DNA of 12,191 nt from Aquificota bacterium (GTDB lineage Bacteria; Aquificota; Aquificia; Aquificales; QOAS01): positions 1 through 12,191 of the forward strand of contig JALSNH010000061.1 of the NCBI GenBank assembly GCA_026987085.1, written 5' to 3'. The position numbers and the translations under genes are program-made. The stretch's first letter is position 1. Every line of letters starts with the position of its first letter. Positions 1 to 6,158 of the stretch are shown here, piece after piece. The notes beneath the pieces are model-generated. The model did not search any database. It saw nothing but the letters and a program-made list of their open reading frames with translations, and had not been told where the DNA came from.

Positions 1-989
1 TGGACAAAAACCACCTTAAGGCGGAAGGTAAGGTTTACAAGTTCCGCTTTCTGCTCGTTGCTACCGGTTCCTCACCTTCGGAGGTTCCAAATGTTGTTCC
101 CGACGGGGAGTTTGTTTTGGATACCGATACCGTTTGGGATTTAAAGGAGATTCCTAAAAGGGTTCTTATTGTGGGAGGGGGCGTTAGCGGGGTGGAGTTT
201 GCCCACATTTTTAAAACCCTCGGCTCGGAGAAGGTCGTGGTGGTTGAGCTTTTACCCTCCCTTTTAGGTTCGGTTAAAAATCTCTCTCCCGATATTGTTA
301 AAAGACTTGAAAGACAACTTAAAAAGGAAGGTGTGGAGATAAAGACCAAAACGGTGGTAAGGAATATAGACAAAGAGACCAAAAGGGTGGAACTTTCCGA
401 CGGTTCCCTATTGGAGGTCGATAAGGTTCTTCTGACCGTTGGGAGGAAACCGAATACGGCAGGCCTTCAGTTGGAAAAGGTAGGGGTAAAACTCGACTCC
501 AAAGGTTATATAGAGGTTAAAAGAGGCTACCGAACCGAGGTCGAAAATATTTTCGCCGCGGGGGACGTTATACCGACGCCGGCGCTGGCGCACACCGCCA
601 AGTGGGAGGCAAAACTGGCGGTTAAAAATATGTTTGAAAACCTCTCGGAGGAGCTCGATTACCTAAAGGTTCCTTCGGTGGTCTATTCGGCCTACGAACT
701 CGGCTCGTTCGGTAAAGGTGAAAGGGAACTTAAAGAGGAAAAGGTTCCCTTTAAAACGAAGATGACCGCCTTCCGTTCGGTAGCCAAAGCCCTCACCGAA
801 AGGGAGGAGGGAATTATTAAAGTTTTCCTCTCGGAGGGGGGCAAAATTTTGGGTGCCAACGTTTTGAGTAAAAAACATACCGACTCTTTGCTCCACCTCC
901 TTTTGGAGACGGAAAAATTTGACCGTTTAAGGGAGCTTGTTTTTGCCCACCCGACGGTTGAGGAGGTTTTGGAAAATTTAGACCACTAA
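1..989 (+). CDS. Dihydrolipoamide dehydrogenase-like flavoprotein, 5'-truncated by window edge
   Basis: This is the C-terminal part of a class I pyridine nucleotide-disulphide oxidoreductase. The reading frame is open from position 3, giving 328 visible residues; the FAD-binding N terminus and the redox CxxxxC lie before the window. Visible in order are the ATGSSP motif (visible residues 20-25), a second Rossmann fold GGGVSG (58-63) whose second strand ends in Glu, which favours NAD over NADP, a second FAD motif ending AAGD, and a C-terminal dimerisation domain. That domain carries HPTVEE (316-321), the His-Glu pair that acts as acid-base in lipoamide dehydrogenase, glutathione reductase and mercuric reductase. 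The C terminus fits dihydrolipoamide dehydrogenase best, but mercuric reductase or a related flavoprotein cannot be excluded without the N terminus. The stop abuts the next start (TAAATG), so the two genes are probably translationally coupled. Confidence 0.85.
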   Translation, partial: DKNHLKAEGKVYKFRFLLVATGSSPSEVPNVVPDGEFVLDTDTVWDLKEIPKRVLIVGGGVSGVEFAHIFKTLGSEKVVVVELLPSLLGSVKNLSPDIVKRLERQLKKEGVEIKTKTVVRNIDKETKRVELSDGSLLEVDKVLLTVGRKPNTAGLQLEKVGVKLDSKGYIEVKRGYRTEVENIFAAGDVIPTPALAHTAKWEAKLAVKNMFENLSEELDYLKVPSVVYSAYELGSFGKGERELKEEKVPFKTKMTAFRSVAKALTEREEGIIKVFLSEGGKILGANVLSKKHTDSLLHLLLETEKFDRLRELVFAHPTVEEVLENLDH

Positions 990-1751
990 ATGGAGCGCCT
1001 TTTTATCGCAATAACCTACGCGGTAGGGTTTCTATTTTTGACCTCCTTTTTGAGTTTTGTATTTTCAATTTCTCCTCAAAAGTTGGTTTCGGAGTTTTTT
1101 TCCGCCGAGGTGCTTTTTGCTTTAAAAATGACCCTCCTAACGGCAACCGTTTCAACTTTGGTGGTCCTACCTTTGGGTGTAATTTTGGGATACTCCCTCG
1201 CAAGGTTTAAGTTTCCCTTTAAAAAACTTTTAAAGATTATGGTGGACCTTCCAATGGCCTTTCCGGAGCTTCTAGTCGGTTTTTTACTCCTTATGCTCTT
1301 TTCCGGTCTGCTTAAGCCCCTTACAGAGTTTTTTAATCCGATTTTTTCCCCTTCGGGGGTAATTTTGGCCGAGATAGCGGTTTCCCTCCCTTTTGTTAGC
1401 CGCATTCTCTACACCACCTTTAAACAGATAGACCCGCGCTACGAGATGGTAGCCCGTTCGCTCGGCTACAGTTGGCACGAAGCTTTTTTAAAGGTGAGCC
1501 TGCCGATGGCAAGGGGCGGACTCATTTCCGCCACCGTTGTGGGATTTGCCCGCTCGTTCGGGGCCTTCGGGGCGGTTCTAATTTTCGGCGGAGGGGTCTA
1601 TATGAAAACGGAAACCCTCCCGGTGGGGATTTTTCTAAATATCTCCTACGGCAATCTCGACAGGGCCATAGCTATGGGAACGGTTCTTATGCTGGTTTCC
1701 TTTATAACGGTTTGGATTATCGAGCTTTTCCAAAAAGAGGAAAGGTTATAA
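990..1751 (+). CDS. ABC transporter permease, ModB/CysT type (molybdate, tungstate or sulfate uptake)
   Basis: This 253-residue inner-membrane protein is a permease of the oxyanion family (ModB, WtpB/TupB, CysT/CysW). About six hydrophobic segments are visible near residues 5-27, 45-70, 88-108, 121-143, 174-200 and 226-247. The cytoplasmic EAA loop that contacts the ATPase is clear at about 154-190 (ARSLGYSWHEAFLKVSLP, then GFARSFGAFGA), and TETLPVGIF (208-215) matches the ModB-type C-terminal half. Substrate cannot be fixed from the permease alone; molybdate or tungstate is my preference. The ATG follows the upstream stop with no gap and no clear Shine-Dalgarno, implying coupling to the flavoprotein gene. 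No ATPase or binding-protein gene lies downstream, so any partners must be upstream of the window or elsewhere. Confidence 0.85.
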   Translation: MERLFIAITYAVGFLFLTSFLSFVFSISPQKLVSEFFSAEVLFALKMTLLTATVSTLVVLPLGVILGYSLARFKFPFKKLLKIMVDLPMAFPELLVGFLLLMLFSGLLKPLTEFFNPIFSPSGVILAEIAVSLPFVSRILYTTFKQIDPRYEMVARSLGYSWHEAFLKVSLPMARGGLISATVVGFARSFGAFGAVLIFGGGVYMKTETLPVGIFLNISYGNLDRAIAMGTVLMLVSFITVWIIELFQKEERL

Positions 1752-1781
1752 AAATACCCACCTCTGAGCCTAGCCATAAAG

Positions 1782-1800
1782 AACTTTTTCTTAAAAGGTT
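1782..1800 (+). other. Small hairpin in the gap before the Fe-S carrier gene
   Basis: AACTTTTT (1782-1789) can pair with AAAAGGTT (1793-1800) around a CTT loop, giving 8 bp with one G-U. No T-tract follows, so it is a poor intrinsic terminator. It lies between the permease stop and the AAGGAGG ribosome binding site (1821-1827) of the next gene. Chance formation in AT-rich sequence is possible. Confidence 0.3.
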
Positions 1801-1833
1801 AGATTAAAGTAGAAAATCGCAAGGAGGTTAACG

Positions 1834-2211
1834 ATGCAAAATCAGGAAACCAAAGTAGAGCAAAAAAATGACATTGTTATAACAATCACCGAGAAGGCGG
1901 CAGAGGAGCTTAAAAAGCTAGCCGAACAGCACGGAATTAAAGATGTAGTTTTGAGGGTTCAAGCAATACCCGGCGGTTGTAGCGGAATTTCTTACTCTAT
2001 GGGTTTCGATGAAGTTAGGGAGAATGATACGGTTATAGAGCAAAACGGTATAAAAATAGTAGTGGATCAAAACTCCGTTCCCTTTATTAACGGCGCGGAA
2101 ATAGACTATGTGGTTACCCCCTTCGGGGAAGGGTTCAAAATAAACAATCCCAACGCTATGAATTTCGGAGGCGGATGTTCCTCTTGCGGTAGCGGAGCTT
2201 GCGGAATTTAA
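1834..2211 (+). CDS. A-type iron-sulfur carrier, HesB/IscA family
   Basis: This 125-residue protein belongs to the A-type carriers that hold an Fe-S cluster and pass it to target enzymes in the cytoplasm. The conserved first cysteine is in GGCSGISY (Cys49), and the fold-defining segments around 80-107, with VVTPFGEGFKINNPNA near the end, are typical. The C terminus is unusual. Family members normally end in a CGCG-SF type motif with two cysteines one residue apart, whereas here Cys115 and Cys118 are separated by two serines and a further Cys123 follows two residues before the end. A strong ribosome binding site, AAGGAGG (1821-1827), sits 6 nt before the ATG and fixes the start. About 17 polar residues precede the domain. 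Its stop overlaps the convergent rsuA stop in a shared TTAA. Target apoproteins are not shown by the sequence; the Fe-S-dependent TtuA nearby is one possibility. Confidence 0.9.
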   Translation: MQNQETKVEQKNDIVITITEKAAEELKKLAEQHGIKDVVLRVQAIPGGCSGISYSMGFDEVRENDTVIEQNGIKIVVDQNSVPFINGAEIDYVVTPFGEGFKINNPNAMNFGGGCSSCGSGACGI

Positions 2212-2918
2212 AGAAGGTTAACCGCTTCCTTTAATTTTTTAATCTCTTCCTCCGTTAGTTCTCTATATTCACCTTCCTGCAGGGAGGAGTCCAATCTAAT
2301 AGGACCTATTGCTACCCTTTTAAGGTTAACTACTTTGTTTCCAAGTTCCTTAAAGAGTCTTTTGACTATATGGAACCTTCCTTCGGAAATGGTTAAAAAG
2401 ACCCTATTGGGTTCTTTAAGTTCTACCTTTTCCACCGCAACGGGTTTACCTTCTATAACAACTTCCCTATTTTGGAGCTTTTTTATATCTTCCTCCGATA
2501 GAGGCTTTTCCAGCTCCACTTCGTAGGTTTTGGGAACCTTCCATTTGGGGTGGGTCAAGCGGTGGGCAAGTTCCCCGTCGGTGGTAATTAAGAGAAAACC
2601 TTCCGCATCCACATCTAGCCGTCCGGCTGCAAAAGGTTTTAGATGCTCATATTCGGGTATTAGGTCCAAAAAGGAAGGGTAATCCTTGTCCCGTTCGGTT
2701 GTAGATAGGTAGCCTTTCGGCTTATTTAACATTACATAGATGTGGCCTCTTTTTTCTACCAATGTGCCATTAACCAAAACCTTAGCCCCTTCGGGAACTT
2801 TAAAATCGGCCTTTCGCACAACCTCACCGTTAACCTGAACTTCACCCCTTCTGATTGTCTCCTTTGCCTCCTTCCGTGTTAAACCTAGGGCTTTCGAAAT
2901 ATATTTATCGAGCCTCAT
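2208..2918 (-). CDS. rsuA: 16S rRNA pseudouridine(516) synthase, RsuA type
   Basis: This enzyme isomerises a uridine to pseudouridine in 16S rRNA during small-subunit assembly. Its 236 residues match RsuA length (about 230). An N-terminal S4 RNA-binding domain starts MRLDKYISKALGLTR and runs to about residue 57. The catalytic domain has MLNKPKGY (63-70), AAGRLDVDAEG (97-107) with catalytic Asp102, a TTDGELAHRLTHP segment, EGRFHIVKRLF (179-189) and a C-terminal GEYRELTEEEI. The S4 opening and the closing region resemble RsuA more than RluB/E/F, so I prefer RsuA, though a broader RsuA/RluB call is safer. The usual Gln in the (F/Y)HQV(K/R)R motif is Ile here. The start codon lies 24 bp from the divergent truD start. 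AAAAAGG just before the ATG is at best a poorly placed ribosome binding site. Confidence 0.9.
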   Translation of the reverse strand: MRLDKYISKALGLTRKEAKETIRRGEVQVNGEVVRKADFKVPEGAKVLVNGTLVEKRGHIYVMLNKPKGYLSTTERDKDYPSFLDLIPEYEHLKPFAAGRLDVDAEGFLLITTDGELAHRLTHPKWKVPKTYEVELEKPLSEEDIKKLQNREVVIEGKPVAVEKVELKEPNRVFLTISEGRFHIVKRLFKELGNKVVNLKRVAIGPIRLDSSLQEGEYRELTEEEIKKLKEAVNLL

Positions 2919-2942
2919 TGCCTTTTTAATTTAGTTCCCTCT
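2919..2942. promoter_or_regulatory. 24-bp divergent intergenic region between rsuA and truD
   Basis: Only 24 bases separate the two start codons. The AT core TTTTTAATTTAG contains a -10-like TAATTT on the plus strand (2927-2932) and an overlapping TAAATT on the minus strand (2934 to 2929), each 10 nt from its ATG. If used, both transcripts would be leaderless or nearly so, and -35 elements would fall inside the opposite gene. No Shine-Dalgarno is visible for truD. Promoter use is inferred, because AT-rich DNA easily yields such hexamers. Confidence 0.4.
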
Positions 2943-3887
2943 ATGGAGAGCTTTACCTTCGATTTCCCTCTAAAGATAACCCCTTTCGATTTTATTGTTA
3001 AAGAGGAGGCGGAATACCCCGAAGGAGAAAATTTCTTTCTCTACAAACTGGTAAAGAGAAATTTAAATTCCAACGACCCCTATATCGTTCAATTTTTGAA
3101 GGATTTGGGAGTTAAAGATTACGGTTATGCCGGCCTTAAAGACCGCTACGCCCTAACAGTTCAAAACGTCAGTTTAGATAAGTTTATTGGCAAAAAGGTA
3201 ATAAAGAGAGAACTAGGCCGATATTTTGCCCTGCTTTACCAAAAACCTATAAGGTTCAAAATCAGAACCGGCTACCTTAAAGGGAACACCTTTTTTATAA
3301 ACCACCAAAACAGGCTTTTTTATACCATTCCTTACTCGCTTAATTATTACGACAGCCAGAGGCTCGGAAAAAATGTCGCCCGCGGTAGAAGGTTTTTAAA
3401 AGAGAAACCTTCCAAAAAATGGGAACAAATCTTTTGGATAAATTCCTATCAAAGTTTTGTTTGGAACCTAACCGCCTTCCGATTTTTGGAAAGAAAAATA
3501 GGAGAATTCAACAAAAGGTTCGGTATTGAAATTTTGAAACCTTGCAAGGTTATCGACGGAAAAGTTTTTCATATCCTTCCCTGTTCGAAGGATAAAAAGG
3601 CGATTGAAACCTTTTTAAGTGAACTGGAAGGTGTAAAAATTCCATTAATAGGTTATAAAGTCCAAATTCCACCCATTTTGGAACCGATTATTAAAGAGAT
3701 TCTTCAAAAGGGTGGAGTATCTGTAGAAGACTTCAAAAGGTGGAGGTTAAAGGGAGATTACCGACCTCTTGTTGTTAAGGTAGAAAAAATTAAGAGATAC
3801 CCCAAAAGTCTAAGATTTTTTCTCCCTAAGGGAGCTTTTGCCACAGTTTATATAAAACTTCTGTGGTTGTTAGAGAACTTTAACTAA
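2943..3887 (+). CDS. truD: tRNA pseudouridine(13) synthase TruD
   Basis: TruD converts uridine 13 in the D-arm of some tRNAs to pseudouridine. The protein has 314 residues, shorter than the roughly 350 of E. coli TruD. It shows the family start (KITPFDFIVKEE, 11-22, then LVKRNLNSNDP, 36-46), the catalytic motif GYAGLKDRYALTVQ (61-74) with nucleophile Asp67, NSYQSFVWN matching the conserved YQSxxxN helix, and a C-terminal LPKGAFATVYIKLLW like the family's LPKGSYATxxLREL end. The conserved N-terminal motif begins 11 residues after the ATG, which supports this start, although no ribosome binding site precedes it. The gene ends 47 bp before the reductase-like gene on the same strand. A 6-bp inverted repeat, CCACAG/CTGTGG (3841-3846 and 3861-3866), lies in its last codons. 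Divergent from rsuA, it forms a pair of pseudouridine synthases acting on different RNAs. Confidence 0.93.
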   Translation: MESFTFDFPLKITPFDFIVKEEAEYPEGENFFLYKLVKRNLNSNDPYIVQFLKDLGVKDYGYAGLKDRYALTVQNVSLDKFIGKKVIKRELGRYFALLYQKPIRFKIRTGYLKGNTFFINHQNRLFYTIPYSLNYYDSQRLGKNVARGRRFLKEKPSKKWEQIFWINSYQSFVWNLTAFRFLERKIGEFNKRFGIEILKPCKVIDGKVFHILPCSKDKKAIETFLSELEGVKIPLIGYKVQIPPILEPIIKEILQKGGVSVEDFKRWRLKGDYRPLVVKVEKIKRYPKSLRFFLPKGAFATVYIKLLWLLENFN

Positions 3888-3888
3888 T

Positions 3889-3925
3889 TCCGCGTTAAGT
3901 TTAACTAGAAAAACTTACCAGCGGA
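3889..3925 (+). promoter_or_regulatory. Leader hairpin that would sequester the ribosome binding site of the reductase gene
   Basis: TCCGC (3889-3893) pairs with GCGGA (3921-3925), and inside it TAAGTTT (3896-3902) pairs with AAACTTA (3911-3917) around an 8-nt loop. A possible G3894-C3919 pair sits between the two stems, flanked by a bulge and a mismatch. The GGAGG Shine-Dalgarno (3923-3927) of the gene starting at 3935 is thus half buried in the outer stem. Such a structure could limit translation or melt on heating. No T-tract follows, so it is not an intrinsic terminator. Pairing was found by eye. Confidence 0.45.
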
Positions 3926-3934
3926 GGTAGAAAA

Positions 3935-4930
3935 ATGGTGCTATCGCTAAACATAGGAGGTGTTGGTCAACCCGATGAAAAACAAACCAAAGTGTGGGAT
4001 GTGATAATCGTAGGTGGCGGACCCGCCGGCGTGTCGGCAGCCCTTTACACAGCGAGAGGCAATTTATCGACATTGGTGCTTTACAGAGCGGAAGCTGACG
4101 GAGCTTTGGGCATTACATCCAATATCGAAAACTACCCCGGAGTTCCGGGACCTATAAGCGGATACGAACTCCTCAAAATTATGAGAAAGCAGGCAAAAAC
4201 TTTTGGAGCAGAATTTGAAAAGGCCACAGTAATAGGAGCTAACTTAAAGAGCGATATAAAAGAGGTTTACACCGAAGATGGAAAAGTTTTCAAAGGAAAA
4301 ACCGTTTTAATAGCAACCGGAGCCCTCGAAAGAAGTTCCAAAATTCCCGGAGAAGATAAGTTCTTAGGAAAAGGAGTTTCTTACTGCGCCATATGCGACG
4401 CCCACTTTTACAAAGGCCGTCCGGTAATAGTCGTAGGAGATAGCGAATATGCCCTCGAAGAGGCGGAACTCCTATCTAGATTTGCTTCAAAAGTTATATT
4501 GGTAGCTCCCGGCAAAAAGATAAAGGCTCCCCAAGAGATGGTAAGACAGTTGGAAATGAAAGATAATGTGGAAATCCTCCTAAACAGAAGACCTCTCGAA
4601 ATTGTTGGAAAGGATGTTGTTGAAGGGTTAAAAGTAAAATGCCCTTCGGGAGAGGAGAGAGTAATACCCGCGGAAGGAGTTTTTGTCTTTCTGGGCGGAA
4701 GTAAACCTTCCGTTAACTGGTTAATGGGACAGGTTGAACTAAACGAAAAGGGCGGTGTGAAAGTCAATCTAGAAACTATGGAGACATCGGTTCCCGGTGT
4801 TTACGCTGCCGGCGATGTTCTCGGCCAGCGCTATAAGCAGGCTGTAATAGCTGCAGGACAAGGAGTTATAGCCGCCCTAAATATAGATAAATACCTAAAC
4901 CAAAGGAAGGATATAAAATTGCAGTGGTAA
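3935..4930 (+). CDS. Thioredoxin reductase-like flavoprotein with non-canonical NAD(P) site
   Basis: This 331-residue FAD-dependent reductase has the low-molecular-weight thioredoxin reductase fold. The FAD motif VGGGPAG (26-32), the SNIENYPG segment (62-69), the redox-active SYCAICD (149-155, Cys151 and Cys154; usually CATC) and the C-terminal GVYAAGDVLG (288-297) with the following AGQG are all present. The pyridine-nucleotide domain is odd. The usual GGG(D/N)SAxEEA is VGDSEYALEEA (167-177), and the HRRxxxRA motif that reads the 2'-phosphate of NADPH is replaced by VAPGKKIKAP (190-199). The enzyme therefore probably does not use NADPH in the usual way; NADH, another donor or a different partner is possible. 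The first 20 residues are a polar extension before the FAD domain. GGAGGT (3923-3928), 6 nt before the ATG, fixes the start. The stop lies 4 bp from the convergent ttuA stop. Gene name trxB is withheld because of the cofactor doubt. Confidence 0.88.
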   Translation: MVLSLNIGGVGQPDEKQTKVWDVIIVGGGPAGVSAALYTARGNLSTLVLYRAEADGALGITSNIENYPGVPGPISGYELLKIMRKQAKTFGAEFEKATVIGANLKSDIKEVYTEDGKVFKGKTVLIATGALERSSKIPGEDKFLGKGVSYCAICDAHFYKGRPVIVVGDSEYALEEAELLSRFASKVILVAPGKKIKAPQEMVRQLEMKDNVEILLNRRPLEIVGKDVVEGLKVKCPSGEERVIPAEGVFVFLGGSKPSVNWLMGQVELNEKGGVKVNLETMETSVPGVYAAGDVLGQRYKQAVIAAGQGVIAALNIDKYLNQRKDIKLQW

Positions 4931-4934
4931 ACCT

Positions 4935-5888
4935 TCAGTGGGTCTCTTTCTTTTGTAATCTTTCCTTAAGTCTGCATACAAAACATATCTCCGAAGGTGA
5001 AGGTTCTCCGCATATTTTGCACTTTTGAAGTTCGCCTTCTACCAACTCCTCCTTTAGGGTATTAAAAATAGGAAAGACCTTTTTGAGGAATTCAAAATAG
5101 AAACGGTATTTTGTTCCCCGCGCGTGATTTTCAATTTCCTCCATAAGGTGTTTGTAAAAATGTAAATTCGCCGTATCGCCAAGCGGACAGGAACGGTTCG
5201 TATAGGGAACCCCTACAAGGTCGGCGTAGGTTTTAATCTGCTCCTCGGTAAGTTTTACAAGAGGTTTTACCTTCCTTGGAAAACCTTTCTCCTCCGGCAG
5301 AACCGGATATTTTCTTGCTAAATATTTCAAATTCCAGTTAATTAGATTGGCCAAAAGGGAAGAGCTCTCATCGTCAAGGTTGTGGCCGGTAGCAACAACC
5401 CTATATCCTAGCTCCCGTGCAATTTTGTTGAAGTGATACCTTTTAATCCTCCCGCATACGGAGCAGGCGGTTCCCAAAACGAAATTTTTTAAAACCGGTA
5501 AAGGAGCTCCAACCTTTTCCTTAAGATCCACTATGTAAGGTTCCTTTCCGAGGATTTTTCCCAACTCTTTAACCTTTTGCAGAGATTCTTCCGAATAATC
5601 GCCTATACCGAGATTGATAAAGAAACCATCCGCGTTATAACCGAGCTTGTTCAGCACATACCACAGAGTCTGGCTATCCTTCCCTCCGGAAACCGCAACC
5701 AAAACCTTCTCGGAAGGTGAAAACATTTTGAACTCTTTGATAGTTTCCTTAACCCTCTTTTCGAACCATTCGATGAAGTGCTCCTTACAAAGAGCCAATC
5801 TATGCTCCTTCATATATATGACGCTCTCTTTACGGAGACCTTTTTGTTTGCATATCTGGCAGAGTTTCTTTTTAAACTTTCTTCCCAT
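4935..5888 (-). CDS. ttuA: tRNA-5-methyluridine(54) 2-sulfurtransferase, TtuA type
   Basis: TtuA adenylates and thiolates U54 in the T-loop of tRNA, a heat-stabilising change known from thermophiles; it takes sulfur from the ubiquitin-like carrier TtuB and needs a [4Fe-4S] cluster. The 317-residue protein has an N-terminal zinc site (Cys10, Cys13, Cys34, His37), the PP-loop SGGKDS (67-72), TACSVCGRIKR (140-150) with Cys142 and Cys145, Cys234 in NRSCPLGD, and a C-terminal zinc site (Cys290, Cys293, Cys302, Cys305). The three central cysteines match the cluster and catalytic positions of the family. TtcA and Ncs6/CtuA are the related alternatives; the two flanking zinc sites and the GTACSVCG motif fit TtuA or Ncs6 better than TtcA. 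No Shine-Dalgarno precedes the ATG, and a -10-like TAATAT lies 11 nt upstream. TtuB and TtuC partners are not in the window. Confidence 0.87.
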   Translation of the reverse strand: MGRKFKKKLCQICKQKGLRKESVIYMKEHRLALCKEHFIEWFEKRVKETIKEFKMFSPSEKVLVAVSGGKDSQTLWYVLNKLGYNADGFFINLGIGDYSEESLQKVKELGKILGKEPYIVDLKEKVGAPLPVLKNFVLGTACSVCGRIKRYHFNKIARELGYRVVATGHNLDDESSSLLANLINWNLKYLARKYPVLPEEKGFPRKVKPLVKLTEEQIKTYADLVGVPYTNRSCPLGDTANLHFYKHLMEEIENHARGTKYRFYFEFLKKVFPIFNTLKEELVEGELQKCKICGEPSPSEICFVCRLKERLQKKETH

Positions 5889-5905
5889 CGGCCGGTTTAA
5901 TATTA
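5889..5905 (-). promoter_or_regulatory. Possible -10 box and very short leader of ttuA
   Basis: On the minus strand TAATAT (5905 to 5900) is followed by 11 bases and then the ttuA ATG. A weak TTAAAA 17 bp upstream could serve as -35. If used, the leader would be only a few nucleotides, consistent with the absence of a Shine-Dalgarno. Confidence 0.35.
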
Positions 5906-5964
5906 GACCTTATTAATGCAATTTTTAACAACCCCTTAAAAGGATAAAACTAGCATTTCAATTT

Positions 5965-6000
5965 TTCCGATATCGCTTTGCTTTATGCTATAATAAATAA
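5965..6000 (+). promoter_or_regulatory. Promoter of the alpha operon (extended -10)
   Basis: A consensus -10 box TATAAT (5989-5994) is preceded by TGC, giving the extended form TGCTATAAT. The best -35 candidate, TTCCGA (5965-5970), has an 18-bp spacer and is weak, as extended -10 promoters tolerate. Transcription would start near 6001 and leave a leader of about 33 nt before rpmJ. No convincing fold for an S4 autoregulatory site is visible in that leader. Confidence 0.7.
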
Positions 6001-6033
6001 GCTTGCGTTTTTTCACGTGGTAGGAGGAAAACT

Positions 6034-6150
6034 ATGAAGGTAAGACCTTCCGTAAAAAAGATGTGTGCAAAGTGCAAAATTGTAAGAAGGAAAGGTAGAG
6101 TTTATGTCATATGTGAAAATCCCAAACATAAACAAAGACAAGGGAGGTAA
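6034..6150 (+). CDS. rpmJ: 50S ribosomal protein L36
   Basis: This 38-codon gene encodes the smallest ribosomal protein, a zinc-ribbon protein of the large subunit. It begins MKVRPSVKKMCAKCKIV and ends KHKQRQGR, as in typical L36. Zinc ligands are Cys11, Cys14, Cys27 and His32, so this is the zinc-binding form. An AGGAGG ribosome binding site (6022-6027) lies 6 nt before the ATG. It is the first gene of the operon, directly downstream of the promoter at 5965-6000, and its last codons contain the AGGGAGG (6141-6147) that serves rpsM. Confidence 0.97.
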   Translation: MKVRPSVKKMCAKCKIVRRKGRVYVICENPKHKQRQGR

Positions 6151-6158
6151 TTAGAGAA

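Noticed and set aside
1472..1807. Open frame of 111 codons overlapping the end of the permease gene
   Set aside because: It is a plus-one shadow of the permease with no recognisable domain, and the permease frame has clear family motifs through the same bases.
2371..4710. Frequent AACCTTCC/GGAAGGTT words, considered as a DNA-uptake-type repeat
   Set aside because: Most occurrences fall in codons for Lys-Pro-Ser or Gly-Arg-like pairs, vary in flanks, and show no positional or strand pattern.
4408..4767. 119-codon open frame antisense to the reductase gene
   Set aside because: No ribosome binding site or family resemblance; Ser/Thr/Pro-rich composition typical of the antisense of a coding region.
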